Shown here piece after piece: positions 36,053-49,480 of a stretch of DNA of 64,000 nucleotides. Below the pieces are notes generated by a model that worked only from the letters and a program-made list of their open reading frames with translations, did not search any database and was not told the origin of the DNA. The stretch is taken from assembly GCA_037013495.1 (NCBI GenBank), contig CM072811.1, forward strand, positions 24,021,659 to 24,085,658, given 5' to 3'. Position numbers and translations under genes: made by a program. The stretch is from Hippophae tibetana (taxonomy: Eukaryota; Streptophyta; Magnoliopsida; Rosales; Elaeagnaceae). Each line of letters begins with the position of its first letter. Within the stretch, counting starts at the first letter, position 1.

Positions 36053-39000
36053 TTCCTTTGGCTTTCCATGGAAAACACAGCATAACTAAGTACATAGGAT
36101 TTTCAAATATGAGATGATCTAAAGATATTTGTTCCCATTAACAAAACATTATTGCACACCCAATACCCTAAAATATGCCTACTCTAAATGCATTTGTCTT
36201 GTGTGCTTCATCCATCTTCTCATATCAAATTATCAACACTATATCAGTCTGAAACATGAGGGTCTCAACATAATTACACACTGTAAGTATGAAATTCAAA
36301 GGTCTCAATCTACACCTGAAACCTGCACACACAAAATAAACACATACCCTATGAACGTATCATGTATAAACAACGCATAGTTTATCAGATACTATCATGT
36401 TATCCCTAGATAGGTACACACCAATAGGATAAACACAATTAGACATGCAACAAAAACACATGTAATGTACACAACTCCTTCTAACTTCATGCAACACTCC
36501 CCCTAAGTGAATGCAAGTCAAACAACAAAATGCAGTATAATCCTACATTCACATAGTTATGCACACAAAATTCTCCCTCTTTTTGACACAGAAAGTTAAA
36601 GGAACACCCTTATATGAGAGATATAATGCATACAAGAATTTGATAATCCTAACACTCATGCAACATAATAAAGAATATTAAAATAATAAAAAATGATAAG
36701 CAATATATGCTAGAATAGAAACCGAAGAATCATACAAACTCATTCTCATTAAACAAATACTACATTACATTTTTATTTCAATAAAATAAAAAATAATTAC
36801 ACTAAAAGAAACATAAAAACAAGTTGAGCACTCTCCCATGCCCTCTCCATCATCATTATCATCAAGGACACCACTACTTGAGGACTTTTCATGGTTTATA
36901 GGTGGTATGGTAGACTGATGTTAGAGAACGGAAGCAATAAATAGGTCAAGTGAAGGGTCAGATTCATCTCTATCAATATTTATGAATAGGGAGGTAAAAT
37001 AACCAAAGAAAGCTATACTAAAGTGAGAAGAAGGGCTTCTGGAGCCAATAAGTTGAGGTTTAACTGAGGCTAAGGAAAGAGGAGAACTATCAATATGTGG
37101 CGAGGGAGCAGGTTGGTAAGAAGTAGCCTAAGCCTGAGCAATTGACTGCCCCTCTATATATCCATATAATTTAGATTGAAAGTACACAACTCAATTGACT
37201 GCCCCTCTATATATCCATATAATTTAGATTGAAAGTACACAACTCCTTAGAGATAGTATGAATGGCATCAAGAACATCATATTTGAAAGAAACATAAGGG
37301 GAGAATAAGAAATGGGAATAGAAGTATAATGAGTGGATTGAGCAGCATTCTAAGAAGAAGAAGAGGAACGAGCAGCTGAAGAACAATGTGAGCCTCTACC
37401 AGAAGGAAATAACTAGAGTGAAAGAGTAACTCTATTATTGGAAGAAAAGGAAATATCACGAAAAAGGTTGGAACCTTACATAGAAATCAATGAAGGATAA
37501 TGGAGTGAAAAAAGAAAAGGAGCAATTGGGAGAAAAATGATGGTCTTATAAATCATGTCTACAAGATTTATAGTCCCACCATTAAGAATAACATAAAGGA
37601 AGTGTCTTTTACATGGAGTAACAGTATGATGATGTTGATAAGGATGAATGACAGTGCCAACAACATCATTAATATGATGACCAAGGGCATTGTCATTAAC
37701 AGTAAGGGCACCTCCACCATAGGTGTGACTAGTCCCTACTAACTGGTTTGTCACCTCAATGAAGTTACATTCATTCACCTGAGAATAGTTAAAAGGAAGG
37801 TAAGTAGTAAGATTCTCAAACTCAAAGAGGATGATGGGTAAAGAAGGCTCATCAACATCAGGAAGATATAATAAATTAACAACATCATCTCTTAAAAAAA
37901 GTGAATATTTTCCCTCTGAGGACGAGATCAATAGAAAAGTCAGAAGTCACTAAAAAAAGGCACGACAACATAAAACTCCCTAACATGGATTTTTTTAATT
38001 TTTAAAGAAATAAAGTGTGCAAGATAACATAAATAAATATCAAACAAAATAGTAATGCACATATATAGAAAGACTACAAATCAATAGAGAGAAGAAATAA
38101 ATTTCTCAACCTACACAAATCACCAAAAATAGTGATTAAACTACATTCTTCTTTTTAAAGAATTTATGAAAGGAAACATAGTTAAGGTGTGGTCTCTATA
38201 TCATGTAAGCATGTGGTGTATGGGGAACTTGAGGTACATTTTTCTTAGAAAATCTTGAAAAATGGCTTGAGTGATCCCTATACACATGGCAAGGAAAACT
38301 CTATGAAGAAGATTTATCTCTTTCTGCATTTTTTCTATGATGCATAATGTATCTAGCTTGAAGATGCTCAAATAAGCCACAATAGCCATGTCTTGACATA
38401 ACAGATATGGGAGAGTGAGGTAGAGCACTCTTTTAGGTACTCCGTAAAGATCTAGGGACACTACATAGCAATGTGGCCAATAGGGCTGCATAGATGGCAC
38501 AAATGTGCCAAGGAATGAAAGAATCTAGGTGTCTAACTCTGAGGAGTAACATGCAAGGGAAAATAAGAAGAATAAGCACACATATGTACTATCAAACAAG
38601 GATGAGAAGTTAATTTTCTGCTATTGAAGCTTAGATGCATGTATTCACCACATAGGTGACAAGTAGAAGAAATAGTCTATAAAGGCAAAAGGCTACTACT
38701 AGAGCAACGGAAAGAACAAGCCTTAGGTTAAGTGTTCACCTTGCTAGAGTAAAGAGGTTGGGATGTAACAACTAACTTACCTTTGGGAGTGGTAGTAAAA
38801 GATTACAACTTTTATTCTTTTATTGTAGACTTGAGAAATTTTGCTACAACACCTTTGAAGTAGACACCCTTCTTCATAACCAATTCCTCTTATATCACTA
38901 AAATACTTGGTGCTACTGATGATCTCATTTGGCTTCTAAGAATCAATCATCAACTTGTTAATAGTAAAGGATGACTAAGCAAGCTACTTCTTACTCACTG

Positions 39001-39200
39001 AGAGCTTATCCTTTAAAGTTCTAATCAAATCTTCCTTTTCTTTAAGGAAAAATTACATATAAGTAATAGAACTGTAAAGTATGATGACTTTCTCATGTGA
39101 CTATTCAACTTCAGCTTCCTTCTCGGTAAATGTTAGCATCGATTTTTGTTAACACTGAGTTGGACTACTCTCCATAGAATCTTCAAGATGAATAAACTGT
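36053..39200 (-). mobile_element. SIRE/Maximus-like element internal region, array unit 1
   Basis: The minus-strand internal part matches 42876-45216 and 47869-48860. From high to low coordinates it has a coiled-coil-like gag tail (about 38800-39200), a zinc-knuckle-like region (about 38450-38520), and an extra reading region (about 36840-37931) that is not protease, integrase or RT. It lies directly upstream of the LTR 34742-36052. No pol was recognised, so this looks like a non-autonomous derivative. Broken. Confidence 0.65.
36840..37931 (-). pseudogene. Extra non-pol ORF of the SIRE-like element
   Basis: A 151-residue readable stretch (37476-37931) has FEFENLTTYLPFNYSQVNEC, HPYQHHHTVTPCKRHFLYVI and LNGGTINLVDMIYKTIIFLP. 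It continues downstream into a Pro/Ser-rich tail near 36840-37300. Hydrophobic blocks spaced by a charged K/R-H turn recall the domain annotated in plant genomes as putative plant transposon protein, found in many legume and other plant elements; this resemblance is from memory. A diverged second copy lies at about 43440-44600. Function unknown. Confidence 0.5.
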
Positions 39201-39546
39201 TAGGTCCCCATCTTGTAGGGAGTAATCTTTGGCCCCATGATCCTTAAGTCAGTAGCTATAATATGTAGGTTAGAGGAGATCTCAACCTCACTCTAGTAAT
39301 TACGTGGAAAGAGAGTGTTTAACTGTGATTCTCTATTATGAAATGTGTGATATTTGATATTAAATATGATATTATGTTATGCATATGTGACTATATATAA
39401 GTAAAAGAATAAACCTGATAACTTATCTTTGTCTGATTAGGATTAAATTATTGCAGCTTTGTAGATAATTATCTATTATAAACAGTTATTTATTAGACAA
39501 TTATTTGTTGTAGAGATCTATTGTTTATAGACATATATTGTCTAAA
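39201..39546. other. Unassigned segment between array units
   Basis: About 345 bp without similarity to the flanking LTR or gag sequence as far as I can see. It contains several short inverted and direct runs (ATTATCTATTATAAACAG, TTATTAGACAATTATTTGTT). It could be a remnant of another small repeat. Confidence 0.4.
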
Positions 39547-39889
39547 ACTAGGAACAAAACCAGGATAAGAAGACATTGGCACCTAAAAGACTCTCCCAAA
39601 ATTTGCTAGTAGCAAAAAGTAAACACGTACTAGATAAAACACAGAAGCAATGTAAATTAATCACAAAGTAGATAGATTAAATTAAACAAAGGATGATATT
39701 CAGAAAATAGTAAGCATGTAATAAATAATAAAATATTTATAATCAAAGTTTAAATCATAGTATGTTGGTACATACACAATTTAAACAAAGATTATACTAG
39801 AACATTAGAAGAGCATACATATGTAACGAGGTAAATAGTAAACAAATACAACTTGACTGAAATATAAACTCAAATACCACTATCAATCA
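39547..39889 (-). repeat. SIRE-like LTR fragment, normal orientation
   Basis: Matches 34757-35185 in the same orientation, with about 85-88% identity by eye. It ends at CACTATCAATCAG, where an inverted LTR fragment of the same family begins. Confidence 0.75.
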
Positions 39890-40325
39890 GATCAAGTAGT
39901 TATGAAGGTAGCAAGGGAGGAAGCAACATAAAATTAAGATAGCATGGTCTGATTGATAGTGGTATTTGAGTTTATATTTATATCAAGTTGTAGTTGTTTG
40001 TTGTTTAGTAGATTGTATGTTGTCGAGTAGTTGGCATAAGCAACCTGAGGATTTTATCATATAGATAGGGATTCTATATGGGTTTACCTCATTACATATG
40101 TTGTTGTGTACACTCTACTATTATGCTACTATAATCTAAGTTTAAATTGTGTAATGTACCGATATACTATGATTTAAACTCTGATTAGAAAGCTTTTATT
40201 ATTTTTTGCATGCCTATTGCTTTCTGAATATTAACCTTTGTTTAAATTAATCTGTCTTCTTTGTGATTAATTTACATTGCTTCTGTTTTATCTATTACAT
40301 GTTTACTTTTCACTACTAGCTAGTT
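39890..40325 (+). repeat. Inverted SIRE-like LTR fragment
   Basis: Reverse complement of 34811-35208 with about 96% identity over the first 350 bp by eye. It abuts the direct-orientation fragment 39547-39889, so the pair forms an inverted repeat with arms of more than 300 bp and essentially no spacer. Confidence 0.85.
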
Positions 40326-41587
40326 TGGGAACTCAAGTAGTACTAACCCGACCCAAACTCACATTTTTTTCTCACTAGAATTATAAAATAATATTAAGCT
40401 CCCAACACTCAATTACGCTATTACTCACATAAAAACATAACATAAGCACTAAAATACATTCTGAAGGAGTCCAAGACTCGAAATACTACCGAGTTAAGGA
40501 GATACTAACTCTTTAAGGACTCATCCCAAACTCCCAATAGGAGTAAGTAAAACATTTAAAAGAAAGCAATGAAAGTAGTAAACAATAATCACAAACAGCC
40601 TAACCAACAGATATATTAATCAACATATAGAAAGCATAGGAATAAATATTAAAAGCTTTCTAATAAACGTTTAAACCTTAGTATGTTAAAACATATGCAA
40701 TTTTAAACTTAGATTGTACTAGCCAAACAATAAAGCATGCATAGCACAAGATATAATGAGGTAAACCCACATAGAACTCCAATTTATGTGGTAACATCCT
40801 TGAATTGCTTATGGAAATCACTAGATAGCAAAAAATCCACTAAGCAATAAAACAAAAATAATTCAATATAAATATTAATGAAAATACCTCTATCATTTAG
40901 GACCTCTACCTTAACTGTCTATCACTGCCCTCACTTGTTGCCTCCACAACAACTTAGTTCAACACATAAACATTGCTTTTCTTCAAAACCAAGACTACTC
41001 AATGTAGTGTGATCAGTAACCAAAGATTAATAAAGTGTATGGATAGTAAATAGCCAATCATGGGAACCACATGCATGCAAACATGAATCACCAGAAACTA
41101 ATCGTGAGAAATACACTCAACCATGAAACACAAACAACCACTAATTTAGAAAAACCTTGTGTTGCTTATGTCAACCACTCAACAACAAACAATTCCCTAA
41201 ACAGTAAACATATATAATTTAACTGAAATATAAATGCAAATACCTCTATTAGTAAACATACACCGCCTTAACTACATGTTACATCCCTCGCTTGATGTCT
41301 CTATAACCACTTGATCTGATATATAGATCAGAGTCTCTTCTATAGCCAACACCATACTTAGTAGTATGATTGGTAACCAATGATAAGTAATGTGAAATAG
41401 AAAGTGTATAAACAACATGGGAAACCACTCAATCATAAAAATGAACAAACAATGTTTTGGGAACTCAAGTAATACTAACCCAACCAAAACTTATAGTTTT
41501 GTTCCCAAGAGAATTGTAAAATAGTCTTAAGCTTTCAACACTCAAGTATTACTCATACCAAAACATAACACAAGCACTAAAATACAC
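40326..41587 (-). repeat. Tandem SIRE-like LTR mosaic
   Basis: LTR sequence in which one part of the LTR jumps to another. At about 40465 and again at 41587 the text ACACAAGCACTAAAATACA-like runs straight into GGAGTCCAAGACT, giving a tandem unit of about 1.12 kb (40466-41587). A second jump lies near 41155. These are LTR pieces joined by recombination, without internal element sequence between them. Confidence 0.75.
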
Positions 41588-42875
41588 TCTAAAGGAGTCC
41601 AAGACTTGATATACTACCAAGTTAAGGAGATACTGACTTCTTAGAGACTTGTCCCAAACTCACAATAGCAGTAAGTAAAACTCTTAATAGAAAGCAACGA
41701 AAATAGTAAACAAGAATCACAAACAGCTAGTAAATTAAGTAATAAATATATTAATGAACATTTAGAAAACAAGCAATAAATATTAAAAGCTTTCTAACCA
41801 AAGTTTAAACCTTAGTATGTTAAAATATACATAATTTAAACTCATATTGTACCAGTCAAATAATAAAGCATGCACAACATAAGACATAATAAGGTAAACC
41901 TACATAGAACTCCTATTTATGTGGTAATATCCTCGGATTTCTTATAACAATCACTCGATAACAAACAAATCCATAGATTAATAAAATAAGTATGACTTGA
42001 TAGAAATATAAATGAAAATACCTATATCAGTTGAGACCTTTGCCATAACTATCTATTACTGGCAACACTTGTTGTCTCCATAACAATTTGGTCTAACACA
42101 CGAACCCAACTTTTCTCTAAAACCAACACTACTTAATGTAGTGTAATCAATACATGAAGATCAACAAAGTGTACATATAGTAAACAACTAATCATGAGAA
42201 CTACACTCAACCACAAACCACCAATAAGCAATCGTGGGAAATACAACGAAACACAATTAACCAACATGGGCAATACACACAACCATGTATCACGAACAAC
42301 CATTAATTTAGGAATACAAACAATACTACCCAACCTAATTTTACAGTGTTGTTCTCATCCAAATTGTAAATCAAACACACTATTTTACCCATAACAATGT
42401 ATCACAAATATTGAAATACACTGAAAGTATTTTGTGATACATAGATAATTCAAAGAGTAGATTTTGGTAGAGTTTCGATCTAAAACTCATGCTTAAAAAT
42501 TCCAAAATATGGGGCTATTTATAGAAGGAACCAAGCACCAATGGTCACCCTTGTCAAGGGTCCTTACTGACCAACTCATCAGGAGTCCGAGTAATTTCAA
42601 TCCAAAAATTACCGAGTAATTTCCCTAAATACCTACACCCAAAAAGAGCAAAGAGCCGCCACTCATAACCTAACATGCATAATAAGAAACCAATCTTATG
42701 GTGTATGTATAAAATGTTTTCAATCACAGTGTACCTAATTATTTATATGTGTGCATAACCGATCATCATTAACCAACCTTACACAAAGGAAGACAAAAAC
42801 ATTGACTAAAATAAATAGACCCAGTGTTTTGCTCATGAGAAGCAAACACAAGCACAAAGAACTATAGGACTTGTA
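41588..42875 (-). repeat. SIRE-like LTR (array unit 2, 3' side)
   Basis: About 1.29 kb. It ends next to a purine-rich tract on the minus strand (near 42876-42895), marking it as a 3' LTR. It is related to 34742-36052 and 53825-55084. Confidence 0.75.
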
Positions 42876-45216
42876 ATCTCCCCTCTTGGCTTTCCATGTC
42901 AAAACATTGTACAACTAGGTACAGACATATACCAAACATATAATGATCATGAAGAATACCTAAAGATGTTTGTTCCTACGAACAAAACACCATCGCACAC
43001 CCAAAACTCAAAAACATACCTAATCTAAGTGCATCCATCTTATGTGCTCCATCCATTTTCTTGGATCAACTCATCCATACATAGTCAGTCTGAAACATAA
43101 GGGACTTAAAGCAACTACACATAGCATATCTGAAGCTTGAAGACTTCTATCTATACCTATAAGTCGCACACATAAAACAATATCATGCAGAAATAATGTG
43201 CAGTCTATCCAAATACTATCACATTACACCTACATAGGTACACATTAATAGACAAAAACACATACATACATGTCGTAGAAACACATGAAAATATGCAATA
43301 ATCCCAACACTTATGAAATACATTAGAGAATATTAAGCAATCAAACAAGCTACAATATATTCAGAAACAAACCACACTCATTCTCATTAAACAAACATTA
43401 TTTTACAAATTTTATTTCAATAAGTAAAAGGAAAATAAACTAAAATAACAACAAAATGAGTTCATTACTCTTTGTTACCATGTCTAGCAACATTATCCTC
43501 GTGGACACCACTATATAAGGATTGGCCAAAATCTATAAAAGTAGTAGGTGGTACATGTGGTGGTGCAAAAAAGTAGTTGTAAACAACTTAGGTAATAACA
43601 AGGTCTATTTCATCTCTACCAAAGTGTCTGAAAGGATATAAGAGAGAAAGAAGGGGAGAATTACCAAAGTGAGCATGACCTTTAAAACTAGCTGGTTGTG
43701 GTCTAACTGAGGTAGAAGAAATATGTGAACCATGAATAAGTGATGGTGGATCAAGGTGGTAAGAAGTCACCATAGCTTAAGCAAATGTCTAAACCCTCAG
43801 CATATCCATGTAATCTTGATTGAATATGCACATCTCTTGAAGAATATTATTCATTACATTGAAAGGTTCATCATTGAGTGGAAGAGAAGTAGATGGAATA
43901 GAAAATGTTAGAATGGAATTACATCGAGTGGACTGAGTAGTGTTTTGAGAAGAAGAGAATGAAGGGGTATAAGATGAATGCTAAGAGCCACGACTAGAAA
44001 GAAATAGCAAGAGTAAAAAAAATTCTTCTAAGACAAGAAAAAGAGATATTAGGAAAAATGATGGAACCCCACTTGAAAATCAATAAGTGATAGTCAAGCG
44101 AACACTGAGAAGGAGCAATCGGAGAAATCATGCTAGTCTTACCATTTAGGATAACACAAAGGAAGTGTTCTCTATACGAAGTGATAATATGATAGTGAAA
44201 GTGGGAGAATTATAGCACTAACAACATTATTAAGATGACAACCAGGGGCTTCTTTATTAATAATAATAGCACCACTATTATAATTGTGCAAAGCTCAACC
44301 AACTTGTTTTCCATGTCAACAACTTTGAATTCATTCATAATATCATACTCATTAGGAAGATAAGCAAAAGCTATATTTTCAAATTCAAAGGCGATGATGG
44401 GAAAAAAAGGTTCTCAACATCAAGAAAATATAATAAACTAACAATATCATCTCTAGAAAAAATGAGTCTATACCCTCTAAAGATGAGATTGGTAGAAAAG
44501 TTTAAAGATAACAGAAGGTAGGACAATATAGAATTTCCTAACGAATTATCATCATAAGAATAAGTAAAAGAACATAGGGAAATCTAAGAAAATAAGCAAA
44601 CCTTTCCTTGATAGCTGAAAAGTCATGGACATCAAGACATTCACAAAGAATGGGCATTTGAATCGAGGGGCTAGTAGGCTTTTTTCAAACTTATTGTATG
44701 CTTTAGGGCCATTTTTAGTAAGAAGGTGAGGGTAAAAGGTATTGGTATATCAAGAAGAGAAGGGATACAATGTATGAGATGTGAATAAATATGTACTAAG
44801 GGTAGATTTATATAAGGATAACATACCTCGTTGTGGGCCTCAGTGACCGCTTCATTGGAGTGTTTAGTGAACCACCTCAATGAGTGTGTAGAAAAAGGTA
44901 TAGCAAGCCCTTAGGTGAGGAGTGTTGTGAGGCACGAAAAAAAGAGAGCAGAAAGTCCCATGGATAGAGAGAAAGAGAATGCAAATCACCCAATACAAAT
45001 ATTTTTTTATTTTTTAAAGTAAAAAAAGAAAGAAAAATAACACTAAAAAAATAAAACTGACAATGAAAAACATAAAATACACGTATAGAATGACTACAAC
45101 CATAAAAGAGAAAAGAAGTAAATTACTCAACCCCATATAGATCATTTAAAAATAGTGACCAAATTGCATCCATCCATTTAAAGAATTTGTGAGGGGCAAC
45201 AAAATCAAGAGGTAGT
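42876..45216 (-). mobile_element. SIRE/Maximus-like element, array unit 2, extra-ORF part
   Basis: The minus-strand internal segment is the diverged counterpart of 36053-38160. It includes a second copy of the extra non-pol ORF (about 43440-44600) followed by the 3' LTR. It is interrupted at 45217 by a gypsy-type LTR composite and continues at 47869. Broken throughout. Confidence 0.68.
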
Positions 45217-47868
45217 TGATCGACACAAAAATTGTGTGTGCAATGAATACACAAGTATTCGTATTGCAAAAGTAATATAATGATAAGAAAATATCGTTCT
45301 CACATAGATTATTTTATTATAAACTAATTTTTAAAACTAAAAAAATAAAAATCAATTTTTTTTGTGTTTTTATATTTTAAGAAAGAAAAATTAAAATAAC
45401 TAAAAGTAAATAGTAATAATTAATTAAATCAAATTTGGTAACTAAGAAGATATTTAATAAAATACCTAGGAATACTTAATCTCTCAATTATCTAAACATG
45501 TGAATCACTAAAATCTCTCAAATATAATTATTAATTAATTATATGATTAATTGAATCTAACCTAGCATGTATTCCTCTCTCAAGTAAACTACACACTATA
45601 TAATAATTAATTTAGTCACACTCTCATGCCAATTAAATTGCATACTACTTATTAAGTTCATCAATTATGGATCACATGCTAGGTACGATCTGGACCATCA
45701 GATTAACTTTATATCAAAGGCTAAGCTATATTTAAGCCCCTAATCACCCCATAAACCAAAAGAGGCCACCATTAGCATATTTTTGGAGCTAAAAAGAGAG
45801 AAAAATACAGAAAATTAAAAAGGAGATATAATTTTGGTGAATATTCAAGAGGAGATTAGCACTACAATTCAAGAGATCGATTGTATTTCTTCCTCCATTC
45901 TTTTCTTTATCAATTTGTATGTCTTCTTTTGTGAAAAATATGAGCTTTATGGACATAATTATGTGTAGTTAATTTATTAATCTAGGGATCTTATGAACCC
46001 AATTTTTACCATGTGATGATGTAATATTTTATCTCAATTATAATTATAATTTAATTATATTATTTAATGTGATTTTTATGCTATTAATTGTTTGACAATA
46101 ATTTATCTATAGAGGCAAGTAAATAGATTTGAGAAAATTATTTAATTGTTTGTCTTGATTAAGTAACATATGTAGTTTCTAGGCATAGATGTATGATTCT
46201 TATGTATGTGATCCATAACTGATGAAATTAATAAGTAGTATCCAATTTAATTGGCATAAGAGTGTGATTAAATTAATTATCATATGATGTGTAGTTTACT
46301 TGAGAGAGTAATACATGCTAGGTTAGATTCAATTTATCATGTAATTAATTGATAATTATATTTGGGGGATTTTAGCGATTCACATGTTTAGAAAATTGGG
46401 TGATTAAATATTCCTAGATATTTTCTCATATATCTTCTTAGTTACCAAATTTGATTTAATTAATTGTTGCTATTTACTTTTAGTTATTTTAATTTTTCTT
46501 CCTTAAAATATAAAAACACAAAAAAATTGATTTTTATTTTAAAAATTAGTTTCTAATAAAATAATCTCCATGAGAATGATATTTTCTTATCATTATATTA
46601 CTTGTTGCGATACGTATACTTTTATATTCATTGCATACATAATTTGTGAGGCGATCAAGTTTTTGATTTAAGGTTTAATTATCCGGTTTGATTTAAAGTA
46701 ATACTCTTTTATTTGTTGGTATAATTGCCCGATACTTAGAGTGAAGCTCTATATCTAAAGTTTTTTTTATCAAAACTATTATTCAAAAATGTATTGATGA
46801 CATATTTTAAGTAATGGTTTTAAAATCTGAAAGTTAATACTCGGATAATTAAATTCATAGGTTTAATTTGGACACCTTGAATAAAGTCTAATTAATTGAC
46901 TTCGACTAAAGCTATGATTACATGGTTTGCTATTTTTTTAGAAATAAAGCTGAAATTTAATACTTAATTAATTAATAGGCCCCCGCCTAAGAATATTAGT
47001 TAATTAATATCAAACAAAAGAATTTGACCCCCACTTAAGAACACTTTCATACCAAAAAGAGAAAATAAAAAATATCAATTTATATCTTTAATAACTTAAA
47101 CAATATGAGCAAGTATAATTAACTTAATTATTATATTCATAAATACTCCACTATCATAATAATAAAAAATTTCATTATTGTTTATTGAATCCATATCTAT
47201 GTTTATTTTTTATGTTATTAGATTAAAGGGTGATTAAGGGCTTAAATATAGCGTAGGTGCAATCTAGACCGACAAATCAACTTCAGATCAAGGGCTGAGA
47301 TCAAAACAAGCAAAATTGACAGTGCCAATTAATCATAACGTGACATGTGGTATACAAAATTCACTAGGAAAATCAAAGCGCGACGCATGGCAGGAGAGAT
47401 TGATCCGAGTCAACGCATGCTGAGTTAGTGCCACACAACGTAACTTGAATCACAGTAATGGATGGCGTGACACACAGGTGGAATGTGGGGAGCAATCGTG
47501 TGGAGACACATGGTAGTGCGATTTGACCAATCTCCAAACTTGAATTCAATGCCATGCTAACATATGGCACGCAGTTCATCCTCCTCACATGTGGAATAAC
47601 GTGATTTGTTGTCCTTATTTGCGTGGCATCCACGTGGCTTGCCTAATCAGCTTCTTTGCTTGCATAATATGACACATGGTAGCTCTTGATTTTTCCTACG
47701 TTAAAAATTCATAAAAACATCCCAAAAATTATATTTTCACCTCTTTTTACTAGAAATTTTATATTTTAATATATTTGGTCCTAAAAAAATATTTATTGAA
47801 TAAAACAAGTAAATATTAAGTAAAAAAGTGCATTAATGACTCTACTTTCATAGAGTGTAGAGTCATCA
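45217..47868. mobile_element. Composite of Athila-like LTR pieces in both orientations
   Basis: The outer parts are reverse-oriented pieces of the same LTR family as 2765-4340: 45217-45690 is its 3' end and 47235-47868 its 5' start. Between them lie a forward-oriented LTR 3' portion (45690-46655, ending GCGATCA then AGTTTTTG like the 5' LTR/primer-site junction) and a segment 46656-47230 that is the reverse complement of about 49650-50220. The outer flanks GTAGT (45212-45216) and ATAGT (47869-47873) agree at 4 of 5 bases, so the outer part inserted as one reverse-strand LTR that was later rearranged. The host sequence on both sides is the SIRE-like element. No coding sequence. Confidence 0.72.
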
Positions 47869-49480
47869 ATAGTCTCTTTATCATGTGAGCATATGGAGTA
47901 TGTGGAACTCGAGGTTTATTTTGTTTAGAAGTTCTCAAAAGTCTTATCAAGTGATACATATAAACACAACTAGGCAGACTTTTTAAAGAAGATTGTTTTC
48001 TTTCCACACTATGCCTAGTATGCATAATTCATTTTTCTTATAGATGCTCAGATGAGCCACATTAGCTACATCCTAACATAGGATATAAGTTGAGTGAGGT
48101 GGAGAGCTCCAAGATGTACTCCTCAAAGATCTAGGATACTTCTTAGCAAGGTGGCCACTAGTGCCACATAGATAACATAGGTGTGCCGAGGAGTTAGAGA
48201 ATCTGGGTCTCTAACTCTGAGGAGTAGTAAACGGAGGAGAAAAGGAAGAAGTACTCAAATAAACTCCCATACAAGGATAAGAAGTCAATTTCTCGCAGTG
48301 GGGTAAATTCCCATGTTCATCATAGTGGTAGGGGCAATAGACCACTACTAGAGTATCAAAAAGAACTAATCGTATAAGAGGTGTCCACCTTGCCATAGGA
48401 AATAGGTTGGAACATAACAACTAACTTTCCTCTTAGAAGGCAACAATAGATTTAAAATTTGGCTCTTAAGTAGTTGACTTCACAAAATTTTGGTGTAGCC
48501 GTGGTTGAATTAGAAATCCTTTCATTATACCCAATACCTCGTTCATTATTGAATGTCTTTGTGCTATTGATGATTTCATTTAACTTCTATGAACCGATCT
48601 TCAGTTTGTTGACAACAAAGAAAGATTGAGCGAGCTCTTTCTCACTCACAATAGGCTTATCCTTGAAAGCTTTGATCAAATCTTCTTTTTTCTTAAGGAA
48701 AGATTCTAAGTAAGCTGCATAATTATTGAGGATTCAGACTCTCTCATGTAATTGTTCCACCTCCACTTCCTTTTTAGTAAGAGAAAATGCCAAATTCTTC
48801 TTGGCACTTTCAAGGAAAATGATTGGTTTCTTCAATTGAGCAATTTCATCATTCTAATCAGATGAAGGATTAGAGTTGGCATACATAGGAGTAACCCTAT
48901 CAGACATGGAATTTTTAAATTTATCCTCAAGACTTTTCATTTTATCATGATCTATATTGAACCTTTCTTATAAATTAGTGTATCTCTTTTGAATGACTTT
49001 ACACTTTTTAATGAGATCATTTTGTTCACCATTGATTAAGGACTTCCTTTCCATAAGAGCAATCTTCAATGTGTTTATCTTGTGCATCTTTTCATCTAGG
49101 CTTTCCAAAGCATTTTTATTTACCTTTTTAGATGTAATATGCTTCAACATGAGCTCATTGTAAGAATCGAGCAACTCATCTTGCTCATATTCATCATCTT
49201 CTACAATCTCATTTTGAGTATCTGAGGTAGTAATTGGAAGATCTACGATAGTACTTGAAGCTATAAAGGATAAAAAGTTAGTGTCATCCTAATCTTCACT
49301 ATTAATAATGTCTGAAACAGTAAACTTAACCTTTATAGCATGTTTGTTCGTACGTTTCTGCTTGGAAAAAAATTTTACAACAATATGATCAAGCTTCCTA
49401 GACTTGAAGCATTTGATCTTGTCAACATGGCCTATACTCATTTGATGAACAAAATCGGCATCACCGATCCTACCAATACT
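47869..49480 (-). mobile_element. SIRE/Maximus-like element, array unit 2, gag tail
   Basis: Minus-strand gag C-terminal part. A zinc-knuckle-like CYLCGTSGHLAKKYPRSL lies near 48120-48180. A long Lys/Glu/Leu-rich coiled-coil-like region (LDEKMHKINTLKIALMERKS, 48968-49174) precedes it, with an acidic stretch EIVEDDEYEQDEL nearby. A further zinc-knuckle-like region (DKIKCFKSRKLDHIVV) lies near 49360-49430. This arrangement resembles SIRE/Maximus gag. Broken. Confidence 0.7.

Noticed and set aside
39839-40015. Possible MITE hairpin near 39.9 kb
   Set aside because: The arms are pieces of the SIRE-like LTR in opposite orientation, extending far beyond a MITE and without terminal signatures.
47373-47633. 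86-codon minus-strand open frame
   Set aside because: It lies inside the reverse-oriented Athila-like LTR start, with no resemblance to a protein family.
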